This document shows, in pieces, positions 41,697 through 42,121 of a stretch of 42,121 bases of DNA. Every line of letters begins with the position of its first letter. Position 1 is the stretch's first letter. Origin of the DNA: Chitinophaga pinensis. GTDB lineage: Bacteria; Bacteroidota; Bacteroidia; SXHM01. The notes under the pieces are model-generated. The model searched no databases and was not told where the DNA came from. It saw only the letters and a list, made by a program, of their open reading frames with translations. The position numbers and the translations under genes are program-made. The stretch covers positions 1-42,121 of the forward strand of contig CAMBRL010000015.1 in assembly GCA_945870105.1 (NCBI GenBank), given 5' to 3'.

Positions 41697-42121
41697 TTAT
41701 AAACTCTTCAGCCAGTTTTTTAGTTCTTCACCAATATCATCCCGTTTCAACCCCAACAACAAATTGGTTTTTATAAAATCCAGTTTATTGCCCACATCAT
41801 GGCGTTCACCGTCAAAAGCAAGTCCGTAAATGTTTTGTTTAGCCATTAATAAGCGAATAGCATCGGTAAGTTGTATCTCGTTGTTTACTCCCGTTTTTGT
41901 TTTTCTGATGGCTTCGAAAATTTCGGGTGTCAGCACATATCTTCCTGCAAACACAAGGTTGGAGGGTATATTGTCTTTGGCTGGCTTCTCCACTACTTCA
42001 GTTCCCTTGTATAATCGTTTATTTATTTTTTCTCCAACAAAAACTCCGTAACGATGAGCGATTGAAAGTGGTACTTCCTGCAAGGCAATTACCGGATTTT
42101 GATACTCTTCAAAAACTTCAG
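41697..42121 (-). CDS. galU: UTP-glucose-1-phosphate uridylyltransferase (N-terminal part outside window)
   Basis: The visible 141 codons are the C-terminal half. The frame is open to the window edge on the minus strand, so the start is not seen. IAHRYGVFVGEK, VVEKPAKDNIPSNLVFAGRY, TPEIFEAIRKTKTGVNNEIQ and LTDAIRLLMAKQNIYGLAFDG followed by ERHDVGNKLDFIKTNL are classic GalU blocks. It makes UDP-glucose, the donor for cell-wall polysaccharides and the precursor of UDP-glucuronate. The downstream MIOX gene is 33 bases away and probably in the same transcript. Confidence 0.93.
   Translation of the reverse strand, partial: EVFEEYQNPVIALQEVPLSIAHRYGVFVGEKINKRLYKGTEVVEKPAKDNIPSNLVFAGRYVLTPEIFEAIRKTKTGVNNEIQLTDAIRLLMAKQNIYGLAFDGERHDVGNKLDFIKTNLLLGLKRDDIGEELKNWLKSL

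Overview
This window reads as chromosomal DNA of a member of the phylum Bacteroidota. The evidence is a TonB-dependent receptor with an N-terminal carboxypeptidase-regulatory-like domain, type IX secretion (T9SS) sorting domains, a complete MoxR/Bat (aerotolerance-type) operon, promoter-like TAnnTTTG/TAnnTTCG boxes 10 to 30 bases before several start codons, and few Shine-Dalgarno sites. I cannot place it below phylum level from the sequence alone. Both ends cut genes: a TonB C-terminal protein on the left and a galU-type uridylyltransferase on the right.

Layout. 1-4.4 kb: a TonB-domain protein, a convergent OmpR/PhoB-type response regulator and a 940-residue TonB-dependent receptor. 4.4-7.8 kb is accessory: a PIN-domain toxin with a small downstream partner lying between two nearly identical 52-bp repeats, a repeat-rich non-coding stretch, an XRE-like ORF that runs into a 12-unit array of 21-bp repeats, and an unfamiliar 404-residue protein. 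7.8-11.7 kb: a 1287-residue secreted protein with a duplicated ~415-residue module, PKD/Ig-like domains and a T9SS tail. 12-20 kb is mostly housekeeping: an LpxH-like phosphoesterase coupled to a glycosyltransferase, smpB abutting a Rel/SpoT stringent-response gene, a family-5 solute-binding lipoprotein coupled to a DUF167 gene, a GNAT acetyltransferase and a small lipoprotein. 19.8-28.2 kb is the eight-gene operon moxR - DUF58 - DUF4381/BatD-like - batA - batB - batC - batD - batE, largely coupled by 4-bp overlaps. 28.3-30.4 kb: an antitoxin-like gene with a frameshifted ParE/RelE toxin, and a Bacteroidota-type protein of unknown function. 30.4-33.2 kb: a second 21-bp array in front of another unfamiliar protein, followed by two small secreted proteins. 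33.7-38.8 kb: a small exported protein and a 1584-residue multidomain surface protein. 38.9-42.1 kb: sucD, then on the minus strand galU (partial) - myo-inositol oxygenase - PlsC-like acyltransferase.

How the genes fit together. The MoxR/DUF58/Bat set encodes an AAA+ ATPase with vWA, TPR and SH3 partner proteins of the envelope. The TonB protein and its receptor belong to outer-membrane import, and the long proteins are probable T9SS cargo. galU and the inositol oxygenase both lead toward glucuronate or UDP-glucuronate.

The most unusual signals are (i) two 21-bp repeat arrays, each encoding a Ser/Asn-rich heptad and each ending just upstream of an unfamiliar protein gene; (ii) a toxin-antitoxin pair bracketed by 52-bp repeats; and (iii) dispersed intergenic repeat families that have become part of the N-terminal coding sequence of exported proteins, most clearly in batE and in the fusion gene before batA.
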